A stretch of DNA of 64,000 nt from Trissonchulus latispiculum (taxonomy: Eukaryota > Nematoda > Enoplea > Enoplida > Ironidae): contig JASAND010007792.1 of assembly GCA_030248195.1 (NCBI GenBank), positions 48,191 through 112,190 on the forward strand. Direction: 5' to 3'. Positions 1 through 12,104 of this stretch are shown here, piece after piece. Positions within the stretch are counted from its first letter, which is position 1, and each line of letters opens with the position of its first letter. The notes below the pieces were generated by a model that saw nothing but the letters and a program-made list of their open reading frames with translations, did not search any database and was not told where the DNA came from. The position numbers were made by a program, and so were the translations under genes.

Positions 1-514
1 CCCCCTCCCCAAATTGGACCGCTCTTAATTTCAACGTGTATTTATGGAAAGCAGTGAGCGTTCCCCGGTTGGACCACGTTCCCATATAGGGGCGGTGTGA
101 AAGGGGGGTCTATTCGTGGGGGGTCAGCCGATAGCGCGCATAGCATGGCCTTCACTGCATAAAGTGTTACGCTTGTCATACTCTTATCATTATGTACTCT
201 TGGTAATACCTTATGAATGATCAATCTATAATTATTGATGCCTAATTTCGTGGCTTGTAATGACTCATGAGATTGAACTAATTCAAGATGGCCGAACAGT
301 TCAGTTGTAGTGTTGGTTGTGTTGGGAGTAGGTCGTCTGGTACGAGGTTAGTTATCTCTGCCCTTTTGTGTTCGTCCCATCATATCCGAGTGTTTTTGTA
401 ATTTGATCAGATTTGGATTTGAATAATGTTTGATTTCTTTTTATGTTTGAATAAATAATTCAGTTGACGTAGGAGTTTTCTACATCTATGAGCGAGCCCT
501 ATTTCAGCCTAACT
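1..514. other. No gene seen
   Basis: AT-rich sequence with short, unconvincing reading frames only. No repeat boundary, RNA gene or recognisable protein motif was seen. Confidence 0.5.
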
Positions 515-821
515 TCAGTCAAATACGCCTTGGATCTTTATTGACTTCTGGACATCACACACCTTCGACAAAGACTTGCAATCAAACGGTCTGTCATATC
601 GTGAAACTAGCACCAGAGTTTCATACTCGACAACAGTACTCCATAACAGGTCGGACTGCGGCTTTATATAGGTGACACAAAGCCCTATAAGACAGAATGT
701 CCGATTGTCTCCTATACATTTCAAAAAGACGGCTGGCAGTACTCGTTTTGCAGAACACGACAAATTGCAGGTGTATGTGAGCCCTTTTCATACGTTTTCT
801 ATACTTTCGTTCCTCTGCCAC
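515..821 (-). pseudogene. LINE reverse-transcriptase C-terminal fragment
   Basis: Two overlapping minus-strand frames together resemble the region after the polymerase core of non-LTR retrotransposons. The peptide LYKAAVRPVMEYCCRVW fits the well-known LYK-x-x-x-RP-x-x-EY-x-x-x-VW block of Jockey/CR1-like ORF2 proteins. A frame change directly after this block and the lack of the polymerase core upstream indicate a truncated, frameshifted remnant. The assignment rests on this single block, so the clade is not specified. Confidence 0.45.
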
Positions 822-2559
822 TAGTTAACCTGGGGTTTCCAGTTTCTAAGTGCTAACTGCCTACTTGCGATTACTTGTCCCTTATTATTATAATTATTTG
901 TCCCCTGGTTTGGTCGCACCGGCCAAACAATCCCCCCTATTCTATTTGTATGGTTTCCTACTTGCTCGCTTCATTTGGATTTTTCTGGACGTCTTTGGAT
1001 TTCTTGTTGTTAATTGTAAGTGTTGAAATAATTTTTGCCACTGTAAAAATCGCGTGTGATTCATGATGCTTTATGCTGTAACATGTCTTTGTTTTTCGTG
1101 TTTTATTGTAGTTATGTTAAAAATAATTAAATTCGGGTCTCCAATTTGTTGTACTCTAGGTTTAGCATTTATTGTTCGGTAGGTAGGCAGTTTAGTTAGA
1201 TCTGGCAGTCTTAGATTAGTTCGAGTGCGTTTTGTGTTGTTTGTTGGGTTTGTAGTTGAGTTAGGGTCACAGTTGGTCCAGAGTTTAGGCGAGCTGTTGC
1301 TACAGGTCGACTGGAACAACATCTCCACCAGGTTTAGTCGTTTCCTTGTGCGCAGTACCCATCCCATAGCGCTTAGTAGTCGGTTACCAATCTACTAGCA
1401 TTACATTTAGGCTGCCAGTTCCGACCTTTAGGTTACTTTTGAAAATTTTTTCTTTTTCCTCTCCCCTTTTCCTTGTTATTTTGTGTTATTTATACGTATT
1501 GAGGGGGATAATTTCTGCAATATTTGTACGTATTTTGTGCTTTTTCCGGGGTCTTATCTGTATTATTGTCGGGGGTATTTTTGCGATTGTTGTGCATTTT
1601 ATGCGGGTTGATTGCGCCTATTACCTGCGCTCTGAGCCAATATACGTATTTTTCTAGTAATATCTGCGCGGGATTTTGTGCATTTTTCTGTGTTTTGTAG
1701 CGTCCTTTTGCGCAGTTTATTTTTCTAATCAGGGTGTTTTGTGTAGTTTTCCTGTGTAACTTTCTTGTGATAGTGCTTTTAACCAACCATTTTATTACTA
1801 GTTGTTGGGATTAATATTAATCCTGTGTGAATTTCGTTTGTATAATTTGCTAACCCCCTTATTTTTAGGTTTAATTGTAAAATTTATTCTGTCTGTCTCT
1901 CTAGGTACCCTGGAGACACAGACTAAGGAACAATTGGAGGCCCTAAAAGCTGGGTTACAGCATATTGGACATGGATTGGCGAGCCCTTGTAGTTTTCGCC
2001 AACTTTGCCAATTTGCCTATTTTCTCTTTGTAATAACACGTCATCTTTTATTCAGTTCGGATTTAATTTTGCCGTGACTGGTTGTGCTCATATTCGAGGG
2101 GTTCCCACTTTCTGCTTTTATGTAAGTTAAATCTTAACATTTCTTGTTTTATTTTTATGTGTAATTTATGTTTGATTCAGTTTTCTAACCTAAATTCTAA
2201 TCTTCATTTTTCCTTTTAAGTTAATTTCCTAATTAGAATTTTGACTCCCTCGCAAGAGGGAATTCTTTAAATGTTCCACATCCCCACCGTCCATTTTATG
2301 CCAAACTACTACTCTTGCAATCGTCTTAGTAGTCAGGCAAGTGTTCCTTGCGTCAGTCCTAGTAGTGGTGCGAGCTCGAATTGGTTTGTTCCCACCCCAA
2401 CCATTACGTAGAGGTCCGAATTTTGTACTGATTTTTAAACCTCTTTAAAATTTTCAAAGATTAGCAAATTGAAGGCCAAAAACACTGAACAGTGGTCCCT
2501 AACTCCGGAAATTTGAAATTTTGCATATAATCAATTTTTGTTTTTATTTTTTATCTTGG
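822..2559. other. T-rich non-coding stretch
   Basis: About 1.7 kb of T-rich sequence on the plus strand. Reading frames are low-complexity and carry no recognised motif. No tandem repeat, terminal repeat or tRNA-like fold was found. Confidence 0.4.
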
Positions 2560-2760
2560 TGCCCAGCAATGTAGGCTCTCGTGAGAGGCCTTTATCATGC
2601 TGCCCTCCGCAGTCCATGAAATAGACAAGAAGCGGAGAGGCGAGGATCAAGGATAGAAAACAAGATCCCCAAGCAGTCCTGACGTACGGTATTTCAGTCA
2701 CGCCCAGGGTAACCGTAATCGTGCTGTTTGGCGATTGCGGCTGTCCCCCGCAAATCAATA
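2560..2760 (-). repeat. Dispersed repeat copy, inverted relative to 49480-49660
   Basis: Read in the opposite orientation, this segment matches 49480-49660. Both share a CTGCCCTCCGC-type core, AAGCAGT(C/T)CTGACG or its equivalent, and the stretch around TGAAAT(A/T)CCGT. The two copies are clearly homologous but diverged, so this is an old interspersed repeat. Neither copy has a convincing reading frame, and the family is not identified. Confidence 0.5.
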
Positions 2761-3672
2761 GTGACTAAGATGGCTGAAATCTACAAACACACTCGGAAGG
2801 GCTAAAAAACAGGGGAAAACATAGGCTGCAGAAAGGAGGGGGATGGAAGGCAGAGTACTCAGACAGGAAAGTTGAAAGGGCCACAAAAGAAAAAATGTGG
2901 TTTAACATGTTGTTGGCCGATATGATGCAGAAAGTACATTCTCCTTCCTAATCAGCCTGTGTCAATGCGTAATATTGTATGTACCAAATTTTATACCATG
3001 TTTTAGCCCTTAAGTCTTGTTTAATTTTACAAATTAAAACCTGGTTGGTGGACTCAGCTGGCAAACAGGGTACACACGGGAGGACCTTTTTCACCGCCCA
3101 TGCCTATCACTGCTTCCCAGTAACTCAAACAACACCAAACAGCATATATTAATCCCGGTCACAACAGGAAACATTAACTTAGCGTTAACTCCATTAAATA
3201 TGCATCAATCCATCATCCACTGGATTTGGTCCCTTGTTAGTCCACCGTGACATAATTCCAGAGATATGTGCTATAGGATAGCAGATATAAGTGATTTTAT
3301 TTTGGCAAATAACCATCCACCATCCATGTTGCTTAAGTTGAGCAAGGATGATGCATCAAATATTTACTCCTGAATCAAATGCGTTAAACCTTATAGTAAT
3401 TTTTTTGGCACGCAGCTGCCTTGGCTGAAGAGTTCACTCGATATGTTCCACTGTTGGGTTCAATGATGTCAGCTCCTCTATCGTCTGGTGGAACATATAT
3501 ATATTTCCTTAATGCTAATACTTAAGAAAATGGAATGTGCTGCACATAGTGTAATGTAATGCGGCACTGAAGAACATGAGCAGATAACAATTATTTCTAC
3601 CAGCTTGTTAATCATTTATCAATTCATCAATTCATCAATCATTTATCCCTTCTGAACCAACTGAATCAGTTA
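2761..3672. other. Non-coding stretch with a hairpin and short tandem repeat
   Basis: No gene was recognised. An inverted repeat built on ATATGTTCCAC and GTGGAACATAT spans about 3441-3501. A short ATCAATTCATCA-type tandem repeat lies at about 3610-3650. The segment ends at the start of the transposase remnant. Confidence 0.45.
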
Positions 3673-4549
3673 ATGACTGTTGCGTTGACCACACCGTTAG
3701 CAGTGACCCCTCTGCCGCAACCGCTTTCGCCCGGTGCGCCTACATCTCGAAAGCACCCTTCTCCCTGCAAATCCAATTTGGAGCTCACACTTACCAAAGA
3801 AGAATGGGACCAAATTCGACCGATTCGTGTGTCATCCAATAACCGAAATGCCAGACCTGGGCACGATAGAGTTGACCTGCAAAAAGCGTGGACGACCTTG
3901 ATTGCCAGAAAAACTTGGGAAGCTACCAAAATACCCTGCGCCATTGTCTTCAAATACCACAAAGTTACGCCATATGGCCAACACATTGTTATGTCGGGAC
4001 ACTGTTCCGGATGCGATTGCCAGTTAGAAGCTTTCGTAATTGATGAGCCGGCTTCGTTTTCTGTACACGTATTTTGGGCGTTGGCGGACTTTACCGATTC
4101 TGATACCCAACCGGTTGTAAAACTCCCCTTAATGGGTCCCGAACGCGAAGTCTTTGGAAGCAAGCTTGTACTAGAGAAAACGTTTGCATCAGTGTGGAGA
4201 GAAGATCAAGCTGTAAATTTGATGTTACCCGGTGATCGGGAACCTCCTCATTTGTACAATTCCGCCCAACTGAGAAAAGCGATGTTTGAAAGCAGATCTA
4301 AAGGGCTGCTTGACCACAATCCCGTCATATCCTTGGCGAAGTCAAAAAGGCATACTACTCCTCGTGACGTAATCCACAGCATTGGTCTTGATTCCTTCTT
4401 CGTTCATTACTGGTCCTCGCATCAGGTACACCTATGGAACGAATATAATAAAAGGGTAAGAGTATTGTCAGTTGTTGCTACGGGTTCAGTTTGTCAACTT
4501 GTTGACCAATTCTCAGGTGCTATGTCTCAACCAATATACATTTACCAGG
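3673..4549 (+). pseudogene. DDE-type transposase, N-terminal part (dead, interrupted)
   Basis: An open frame of 293 codons. It contains a cysteine pair GHCSGCDC (about residues 108-115), a PPHLYN block (about 193-198), HSIGLDSFFVHYW (about 235-247) and VVATGS (about 268-273). From memory these are landmarks of a widespread animal transposase family often annotated as NOF/MULE-like, where the last motif is normally IDATGS and supplies the first catalytic aspartate. Here that aspartate is valine. The frame is open up to 4549, where an LTR element begins, and it resumes in frame at 12909 after the 4-bp target duplication. The superfamily label is tentative; that it is a transposase is more secure. 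Confidence 0.6.
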
Positions 4550-5037
4550 TGTAGAGAATAGATTAGATTAGATTAAAGATTGGAGGTTCTAGAGTGTGTG
4601 TATGTCCGACTGAACTCTTCAGATTACCCTAGCAAATTGTAGAGAAATAGTAGAAATCTAAATAACATCGCGAGTTTTTGTTTACGAAATTGAACATCAG
4701 CCAACGATTTCACAAAATAATCCAAAACAATAAATTCAAAAATTACAAAATAAATAGGCACCAGAAAAACTGTTGAAACAAAACTAAATGTAGGACAAAA
4801 ATAAAATGGAGCACCTCGCTTCACACATTAACTTACACCTGAACTCTCACCAAAAGCCTGACCATGCGCGCTCAAGGACATTTTACAACTGAACTCATAA
4901 TTTTGTATGCGCGCCTTTTATAGTGCGCAATTAGCTAGTAAGCCTGTGACTTTACACAAGAGCTTGGATTTAGTGGTTTCATGAAATTTATACTAATTTG
5001 AATAAAAATGAGCTGAAATAATAGAAATATTTCCACA
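4550..5037 (-). repeat. LTR (3' LTR of the gag-protease element)
   Basis: A direct repeat of 12418-12908 with TG...CA ends in plus-strand reading. It is the downstream LTR of a minus-strand element. It differs from its partner by scattered substitutions and small indels near both ends. Confidence 0.8.
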
Positions 5038-5060
5038 GATTACCCTCTCTTTTGAAACGC
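5038..5060 (-). other. Polypurine tract candidate
   Basis: Directly inside the 3' LTR, the minus strand reads a purine-rich AAAAGAGAGGGTAATC ending at the LTR boundary. This is the expected place for the plus-strand primer. A similar stretch, AAAAGAGGGGG in minus-strand reading, occurs just after the protease frame at about 9208-9222. Confidence 0.5.
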
Positions 5061-8000
5061 GCGACCCCGCCGCGGCCAAGGGCTCAAGGGTTAGTAATAA
5101 AACACAAATAGCCTAAGTACCTTACCTACTAGTAAAGATAAAACGCGTTTTAGGAAGACAACGGCAAAAGATAAAAATTTGCGTATCCCTTAGGCCCGGG
5201 TTCCTGGGGACACTACTCGGGCCCCACACAACACATACACATAGGGGATTCCGAGACACAGATAAAGATACTCCAGAACATACCGGGACATTTACTACGA
5301 TTACACACGGATTACACCGACTCAACACAGACAAAATACGGCTTGGGACACCCTTGAGCCACGACGAGATCACACGAAACAAAAGAGAAGGGTACTCCGG
5401 GAGATCCCATCCCAATTTTGAACCCACTCCGGAAGACACTGTGTCGGACCAACATGTACATTTACAAAATACTCAATATACAACACTCCGGAATTGCATA
5501 CAACAAACCAACATTCGGAAATAACCTAAAAAATACTTACTACCGCAGCAAAACAACAAGTACAAAAACATAGAAAATACTTCTGCACCTCAAAGATATA
5601 CATCAGAGTGAACAAGGGAAAACTTGCTACAATAGACACTATACTGGGCAAAACTTAACACAACAAACAGGAGGACAGAAGTGGTACCCATAAACGTAAA
5701 AACGATGAAAATTTATACTCCGGTGGGACTTAACTACACTAGAAAACTCCTCCGAGAAAGGTTTTACATGGTTTTATAGAACTCCGGGAAAGATTTCATA
5801 CAATTACACAGTGCTCCGGACAAGTCAACCATATAGCAACAATATATTCTGAAAACTCCGGGAGAGCCTCCACCGAAGTAGACATATTATACGAATCCAA
5901 ATAAATGCCGACAAAATAAAGCTGCACAAAATAAAAAGCATATGAAATTTTAGCTGCACCAAAAATGGCAAAATTGAAGGCAAAACAATGGCAGTACAAA
6001 ATTATGTGGAGAATAAACCCGCGATACATTAGTAAAAATGAAAAAATAACAACAGTTAGAAAAGACAACATATGACATAGTAAGGACGGCCGAGCCGAGA
6101 TAGGGGGCACCAAAAGAAAAAGGAATCTCGGAAGAGTATGTGATACATTTTTAAAATATAAATTTAATAAATTATTTGCAAACGAAAAACCCCACAAAAG
6201 AGAAGCCAAAAGATTCCCCCCACCATGATTAAAGCTATCAAACAAGATAAAGCATATATTTGGAATGAAAAACACAACACAAGTTAGAGAAAAAATGGGG
6301 GAAAGGGGGAGGGGGAGCGGACGAGAGGAGGGGACACCACCGGATGCAATAAACACCACAAAACTAATAGTTATATATATAACTAATAGTTCACAGTTTC
6401 AGGCCAGGGAGGAACATGCCAGGGGAAGATCCCACAGGCCATCGGACCAGAATTCCGGGAGGGGAGCGGGCGCCCCACGGCGCAAGCCGCTCCAGACCAA
6501 GCACCCAACTCCCCGGCCAATCACAAACAACCAGGCCCGCAAACCACAGAACACCGGGCCAACCGACACCTCCAGGCCCACCAACCACAGAATCACCCGG
6601 GCCACTAGCACAATCATGGGGCATAAACAGTTTACATAACATATATAGCATCTTAAGGGGCACTCGCCGCAGAAGAGGGACTGGGGGGAAGGGGAATATG
6701 TTACATTAATGAAACAACAAAACAAAAAGGATTAAGTAAAGCATGTAGCATATAAAGGATAGCATACGGCACGGAGGCCTACAGTAGAAAAATATAAAAT
6801 AATGTATATATAAGGCACAAAGGCCACAAAGTCACCAATATAAGGCACACTGGCCTATACAGCACAAAAGGGCCCGATTAATTTAGGGAAGGAGAGACGC
6901 GAGCCTACGGCTACTGCTGCCTAGAGAGTATCCAGACAACCAACGACCGTAGACTGCGCCGAAATCAAAGAAATTGAAAGTAGGAGTCCAAGGTGCCGGT
7001 CCGGGGTTGACCGCCCACCCTTGCCTTGCCATAAGCAAGACACAGGCGGCGAGCAACCACGGACCCGCCGAGGTATGAGACGGTAGAATACCCCCAGTAC
7101 TATTGCCTAAGAAAAATGACAGTTAAATGTGAGTAAAACGGTGAAGGTAAAAAGGTAAAAAGGGTAAAGAATTTGAAAAATACGAGGTAAAACAAGTCTC
7201 GAGTACCCTCCGGCAGACCAAAGAAAACATTCGCAACAATTTAGAAAATTCAGATAATGATTTGTCGTAGCAGAAGAGTGGAACACGGAAAGCAAAAATC
7301 ACCTTAGAAAAAATCACAAGAATTTCACGAAAAAAAGGTGGTCCAGGGTACTCGAGCAGTTAGACATCTTTATCCCCCCAAAATCACACATAGCAGGTTA
7401 GTAGATGAAAACACGCAAGCACCCCTGCCAGTACGGGCCAAGGACATACGTACGACCCGCATCGCGTACATAATGAGCCGCTGCCAACACGGTTTCCCGG
7501 AGGACCCAAACAACCAATTTCAGCAACAATGAAGAGAAAAGCTTCCAACGGTGAAATATACAATTTTTCCGTGATGAATTTTTCTCGGAGCATTACGTGT
7601 TCTCATGTTAAAATTTACCGCGAACTTTTTGTCGTGTCGGCAAAACTGGGTCTCCTGCTGGACCAGACGAGGGTAGCCCCACAGCGCGGAACCGCGGAGC
7701 CCCCGACTGATCAACAGAAGAGAGTCTGCGCGAACGTCAACCCGTTTTAGAAGCTAAATACCCCATTCACCACCCAGTACCGCAGGGGCCCGGCTCATCA
7801 TTCTCACTAGTCACACTTGCTTTTAAAACAAAATTTTTTCCAAACATAGCAAAAACATTATTGGACAAGCAAAGAGTTTTCCAACAAGCATAAGAGATCA
7901 CGAACCTAACCCCACATTCAATACAGTACAAACATAGTACACAAATACCATATATCCGGACCTGGATCCGTACCGGCAACCCAAGGGGATAGGAACCTAA

Positions 8001-9224
8001 AACACAAAACAAAAATAATTAGTCACAAAGTTAGCGAAACTTTACGTTAAGAATTGAAAATTGATTAAAACAAAGTTAATTAAACATAAACGTATAAAAC
8101 AGTACGAATCTAGCATGACCATATAGTTGACAAGAATATGAAAGAGACCCCGGTTGCCCTCCGGGAGAATCCAAAGACGCTCCTGTAGAGTTTACGAGAC
8201 CAGGTAGTACAAAAACACGAAGTAAGCCATAACATTTTGGAAGCATTTATGGCAAAAAATTAATTTTAAAAAGGAAACTTTAAAAAACGCAAATACAAAA
8301 GACGATACGAAAAGAAGATACAAATAAAGATACTACGAAAGGCATCCGGGTCTCAAAACCAAATTTTTCCATGCACGGATGTTAAAACCGAAAATTAATA
8401 ACAATAAACACTACGTGTTCCCCCATAGCGTCAATTGTAAGATTTTCATAGAAAATTCACCTTTAATTTGAGATTGAAAATATTGGCCCTGAACCGACCT
8501 TGGCGCCATGGCCGGTCCAAGGGAACATTTAAAAAATAAAGTAAGTTTATCACAGAAAAATACACCATTGACATTTTAGCCATTCTAGGGAGCAAAGCGA
8601 CTCGGGCCGTCTATAGCCAACCCGGAGCGCTCTAACCAAGCACAGTAGTAATCCAAAAACTCTTACCAACAATATTCAAAACTTAGATAGATCCGTGTTA
8701 GGTCCTGTGAATTCTTTCACTCCGGAAGATGGTCCCGAATCCAATCCGACAACCGTTGCTCACTGAAATCAGTTGGATCAATGGAGGAAGACACATGATC
8801 TTAAATTAGAAATAAAACTTGCAAATGTGCTGATGGCAGGAAAATTGTGACCAGTTTAGGTGTACGTAAAAAGAAGTGCATTATTAAAATATAAGACGGT
8901 TATAGTGCTAAGCTGAAAGTGTAGGGTGTAAGTTAAAATGTGTATACCTAAACTTATGGCCCTAAACTGAATAAAATAGGCAATAGTACCGGAGGTATAA
9001 AAGACAAAATGTGGAGGTTCCGGAAATATATAAAGTTAAAAAATTTAAACCGAATTGAAATATAAATTGTATGTATTTGGTTCAAATGAAAAACAAAGAA
9101 AAGCTTAGAAAATAATTTTTTGGTGGAATTGCAAGAATTATTTTTCAGCAAATCAATCGGGCTAAGCAAGTAACATGCTAATCATCCGAAATAATGACTC
9201 CGGGTTTACCCCCTCTTTTGAAAA
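5061..9224. other. Non-coding body of the LTR element, where pol would be expected
   Basis: More than 4 kb of A-rich plus-strand sequence without a recognisable polymerase, RNase H or integrase motif in any frame. The hexamer CTCCGG recurs at irregular 30-80-bp intervals in 5.39-5.87 kb (for example ACTCCGGGAGA, ACTCCGGAAG, GCTCCGGACA) and again near 8.73 and 9.2 kb. Whether this is replaced pol sequence, nested insertions or a functional RNA is unknown. Confidence 0.5.
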
Positions 9225-9704
9225 TTAACTTTTGGCAGGGCAGGTTGGCAGAAATGAGTGGTTTAGTGCAAATGGTTCAGATATACGGCGTTGAAACATG
9301 ATTTTGGAGTCATCCTGCATTTTTCTACAGGTATATGCGTTTTCAAAAAGCAGGTCGGACCCCGGACAGCAGGGGAGTTGGGGGCCGAAGCCACAACCTC
9401 CGAGGGCGGGGGTATCCCCCAGATTTACACACATCACCGCAGGCGCGTCGTCACACCAATTTGCAACAAATTCCGAGAAAATTTCGGCTGATGGCAATAA
9501 TGGGTGGCGTATTCCTTGCATATTCACCTCGTTAGTAGAAAATAACAAATCCCAGTGAAAACGTTTCATGAAATCAGTTCCTATGAGCATCTCACGAGAA
9601 AAGTCAGGAGCCATATGAAAAGACCACCCATATTCTTTACGCCCCACCGTAAAGATGACGAAAACTTTAGCAGAAATTTTTAAAGGTGCGTTGTTAGATG
9701 TCAC
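9225..9704 (-). pseudogene. Retropepsin C-terminal half (frameshifted from 9701-10909)
   Basis: This minus-strand frame carries GTDFMKRFHWDLLFS, matching the ILG-x-D-F/L region near the C-terminus of retroviral-type aspartic proteases. It is preceded by a segment that should continue the protease begun in the adjacent frame. The switch lies at a run of five G residues near 9746-9750 (CCCCC on the plus strand), consistent with a one-base indel. Downstream of GTDF no polymerase follows. A nearly parallel arrangement, GTDFMKAHSWDI, is seen on the plus strand at about 63.78 kb, which supports the domain assignment. Confidence 0.6.
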
Positions 9705-10909
9705 TGCGGTGATAGGATCCGGTTTATAAAATTGAACGTTGGCGCCCCCTTCAATATTCTCTTAACTGTCCGGGGGCTGACAATAGATATACATGCCCCA
9801 GAGTCGATAACAGCCAAAATTTTGGTCCTCCCGGAGGTGGCAAGTATGGCTGGCATATTGTCTGTTGCCGCCAGTACTTGCTCGGATTCAATTCCGCTGG
9901 ACCATCCCGGAGTTACTGCATCTGATGTTGGATCTCTCATTTGGGGTTTTACTGGCTCCTGCAGTGCCGTTGGACTGAAAAGTTCTTCAGTCCCTACAGA
10001 AATAGTTTCGGGCCGGTAGCAGCAAGGGGCAGTTGCACCCCCGAGTAGTATGGGAGAAAACTCCGCGGTCCATGAGGGAGGAGGCTGTCTTTTGTCAAGC
10101 ATGACTGGGTCGAATTCCGACTGATTTAAACATAAACGTTGCAAGGTAGTAAAGTTTTGAACCATTTTTGAAAAAACATTTGACAGCTGGAACTCCGTAA
10201 AAGTATAATCAGAATCTGGAATGTTTGATGAATCAACTGAATCGGACGGGTAGTGGTCAGGCTCAGAGAGCCCCCCCCCCCCCCCCGGAGAAGCTTCGCC
10301 ACCAAGCGGATCAGACACCATACCAATTTGAAACTGGCTCAAAATGTGATTAGCCTGCTCCGCTGTAACCCCATGTGAAGCCGGAGGTGTTCTCCCAGTA
10401 GAAGGAGGTTCAGCCGGAGCTGAAACCCCCGAATCCGAGGCTTGTACAAAATTTTGAGAAAATTCCGGAAAACCTGCATTTTGCATATGTACTGTACGTT
10501 GGCATGAGGCCGGAGTTGTAGTGGCCGGAGCTGAAATTGCCGTTGGCGGAGAATTTTGCCCGCCCAGATAGCCTTCCTGATTTCCCAAGTTTGGTGGGGG
10601 TGGAAGGGCCAGAACAGGAGCAGAAAATTGAACTGGAGGCGAGTTGGTAGGTGGAAGTCCGTACTGTGACGAGAGAGGAGCCGGGGCATAATTTATGGGG
10701 TGATATTGTTGCTGATAGGGAGAAGGCCCTCCATACTGAACAGGGTACGTATTTGACATGTAAGTTACGTGATTAACTCTTTCCGGGGAAGGACGGTTTT
10801 TATAGTCCGGGGGAGCCTTGGGCGGATAACGGTCCCAACATTTTTCCGGTGGGTGACCCCGTCTTTTACAGTATTTGCAGAAAACTTTTTCTTTTTTTCT
10901 TCGTCCCAC
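9701..10909 (-). CDS. Gag C-terminus (zinc knuckle), proline-rich linker and protease N-terminus
   Basis: About 400 codons on the minus strand with no ATG near the beginning, entered from the overlapping gag frame. A CCHC zinc knuckle, CKYCKRRGHPPEKC, occupies residues 11-24 or so and would bind the element RNA. A Pro/Gln/Ser-rich linker follows, including a poly-G-encoded stretch at 10270-10286. The C-terminus has an active-site DSGA (AVIDSGACISIVS) of a retropepsin. The frame then stops, and the protease resumes in another frame at 9225-9704. The overlap with 10765-11487 and the slippery site there suggest -1 frameshift expression. Confidence 0.6.
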   Translation of the reverse strand: MGRRKKEKVFCKYCKRRGHPPEKCWDRYPPKAPPDYKNRPSPERVNHVTYMSNTYPVQYGGPSPYQQQYHPINYAPAPLSSQYGLPPTNSPPVQFSAPVLALPPPPNLGNQEGYLGGQNSPPTAISAPATTTPASCQRTVHMQNAGFPEFSQNFVQASDSGVSAPAEPPSTGRTPPASHGVTAEQANHILSQFQIGMVSDPLGGEASPGGGGGLSEPDHYPSDSVDSSNIPDSDYTFTEFQLSNVFSKMVQNFTTLQRLCLNQSEFDPVMLDKRQPPPSWTAEFSPILLGGATAPCCYRPETISVGTEELFSPTALQEPVKPQMRDPTSDAVTPGWSSGIESEQVLAATDNMPAILATSGRTKILAVIDSGACISIVSPRTVKRILKGAPTFNFINRILSPQ

Positions 10910-11487
10910 TTACTCAAGGCTTCTTGGATATGCAGTTCACACCAGTGTTTCATTTCTGGGAACCCCAGATGAGAAGCTGTGACTTCCAAGTTTGACTGTG
11001 ATGGAATGTCGGAATTTTTTGAGTTTACGGTTTCTTTAGCGGTGTCCCCCTCCTCAACATAATAAATTGGCAAGTCATAGGAGAGAGTGTCTCCCTCCGG
11101 GAGGCGTGCCTCCCGTGACTCCAAACGGTCTATGACCCGGCGAACATCTTGCATAGTGGGCTGTTCATCAATAAAAAAGGAAGCCAACACGGAAGCAAAT
11201 TTGTCTTGGACTCCTGCAAAGAGCTGCTGAACACATTCTTGTTCCCACTCCTCCTGCGTATCCCAAAGGTCGAGGGCCATTGCCTGCAATTCGGAAATAT
11301 AATGACGCACTGATTCATTGGGGAGCTGCTTCCGGTGTGCAAATGCCGAAAGACGCTCCTGAAACGAACGCTGTGGTTTTGGAAACTGTGATTTTATTAG
11401 TTCCAAAAATTCTTGGTAAGACTCGACGACCTTTGGTCCGCACTTGGAAGCAAAAATTTGGGCTTTTCCGGACAATTTATTCCACAA
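10765..11487 (-). CDS. Gag capsid-like region of the LTR element
   Basis: The peptide shows the common retrotransposon Gag layout. It includes a YQEFLELIKSQF helix, an ERLSAFAHRKQLPNESVRHYISELQAMA block like the W-x-x-F/L-x-x-R-Q-x-x-x-E-S-V-x-x-Y motif of Gypsy-type Gag, and a helical region ending near WEQECVQQLFAGV. Capsid assembly in the cytoplasm would be its role. Upstream, the frame is broken near a run of C residues at 11491-11500, so the N-terminal part lies in other frames. The tail (EEKKKKFSANT...) is read from the frame that the -1 shift leaves. Confidence 0.6.
   Translation of the reverse strand: MWNKLSGKAQIFASKCGPKVVESYQEFLELIKSQFPKPQRSFQERLSAFAHRKQLPNESVRHYISELQAMALDLWDTQEEWEQECVQQLFAGVQDKFASVLASFFIDEQPTMQDVRRVIDRLESREARLPEGDTLSYDLPIYYVEEGDTAKETVNSKNSDIPSQSNLEVTASHLGFPEMKHWCELHIQEALSKWDEEKKKKFSANTVKDGVTHRKNVGTVIRPRLPRTIKTVLPRKELIT
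10891..10897 (-). promoter_or_regulatory. Candidate -1 ribosomal frameshift site A AAA AAG
   Basis: In the gag frame the minus strand reads GAA AAA AAG, giving the canonical slippery heptamer A_AAA_AAG. A -1 slip leads exactly into the frame that encodes the CCHC zinc knuckle and protease. This could instead be a one-base indel in an A-run. I did not identify a downstream pseudoknot. Confidence 0.45.
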
Positions 11488-11764
11488 AAGACCCCCCCCC
11501 CACTGGTCCCCGGGAGCCCGATGAACGGCTACGCTGACTCAAATTGGGGTAGCCAATCTTCAAAATAGGCGTATTTGGGGTCATAACGGGGCACATCCCT
11601 CAAAACTTCCAGATGGGCCGGCAAGCAGGCCTCCCAGGCACCTTCACCGGAAGGGGGCAACACCACGCCCTTGACCTCCCAGTGGCAGGACACAGGCGAG
11701 TGGTGTCCCTCCGGCTGCAAAGCTCCCACCGGAGTTGCCAGGCGATTCGGAGCTTAGATTTAGA

Positions 11765-11966
11765 AGATGTTGGGAAAGGAGGAGTCTCTCTCCAGCTTGC
11801 CCGGACAACGGCCCAGGCACACTGTTGGAGGCAGCCCCATTTCCCAAAATATTTGGGGGTGGATGTAAATTTTGAAGTTGTTGGGGAAGAGGGGATCTCT
11901 CTCCAGCTTGCCCGGACAACGGCCCAGACACACTGTTAGAGGCAGCCCCATTCCCCAAAATAGCAG
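11765..11966. repeat. Tandem duplication in the gag 5' region, about 118-bp period
   Basis: Two adjacent copies share TCTCTCTCCAGCTTGCCCGG, ACGGCCCAG and GGCAGCCCCATT. In protein reading, each encodes a copy of LGNGAASNSV followed by PLSGQAGER, so the repeat is in frame in the minus-strand gag. Confidence 0.7.
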
Positions 11967-12104
11967 AAAGGACACTTTGAGTGCTCTGCGCAACATCAAA
12001 ACAGGGAGAAATAAAGTTATCGAAAATTTTCTTGGAATTTTCTGGATTTGAATATTCCAAATTTGGGGGAAATGCATTACCTGACTGGGCTTGGGAACCC
12101 GATT

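Noticed and set aside
1439..2077. Small ORFs on both strands
   Set aside because: Low-complexity T-rich sequence; no motif and no splice context.
5796..6359. 187-codon minus-strand ORF in the LTR element body
   Set aside because: Hydrophobic, Phe/Leu-rich and translated from A-rich plus-strand DNA; no polymerase, envelope or other motif. Not supported as a gene.
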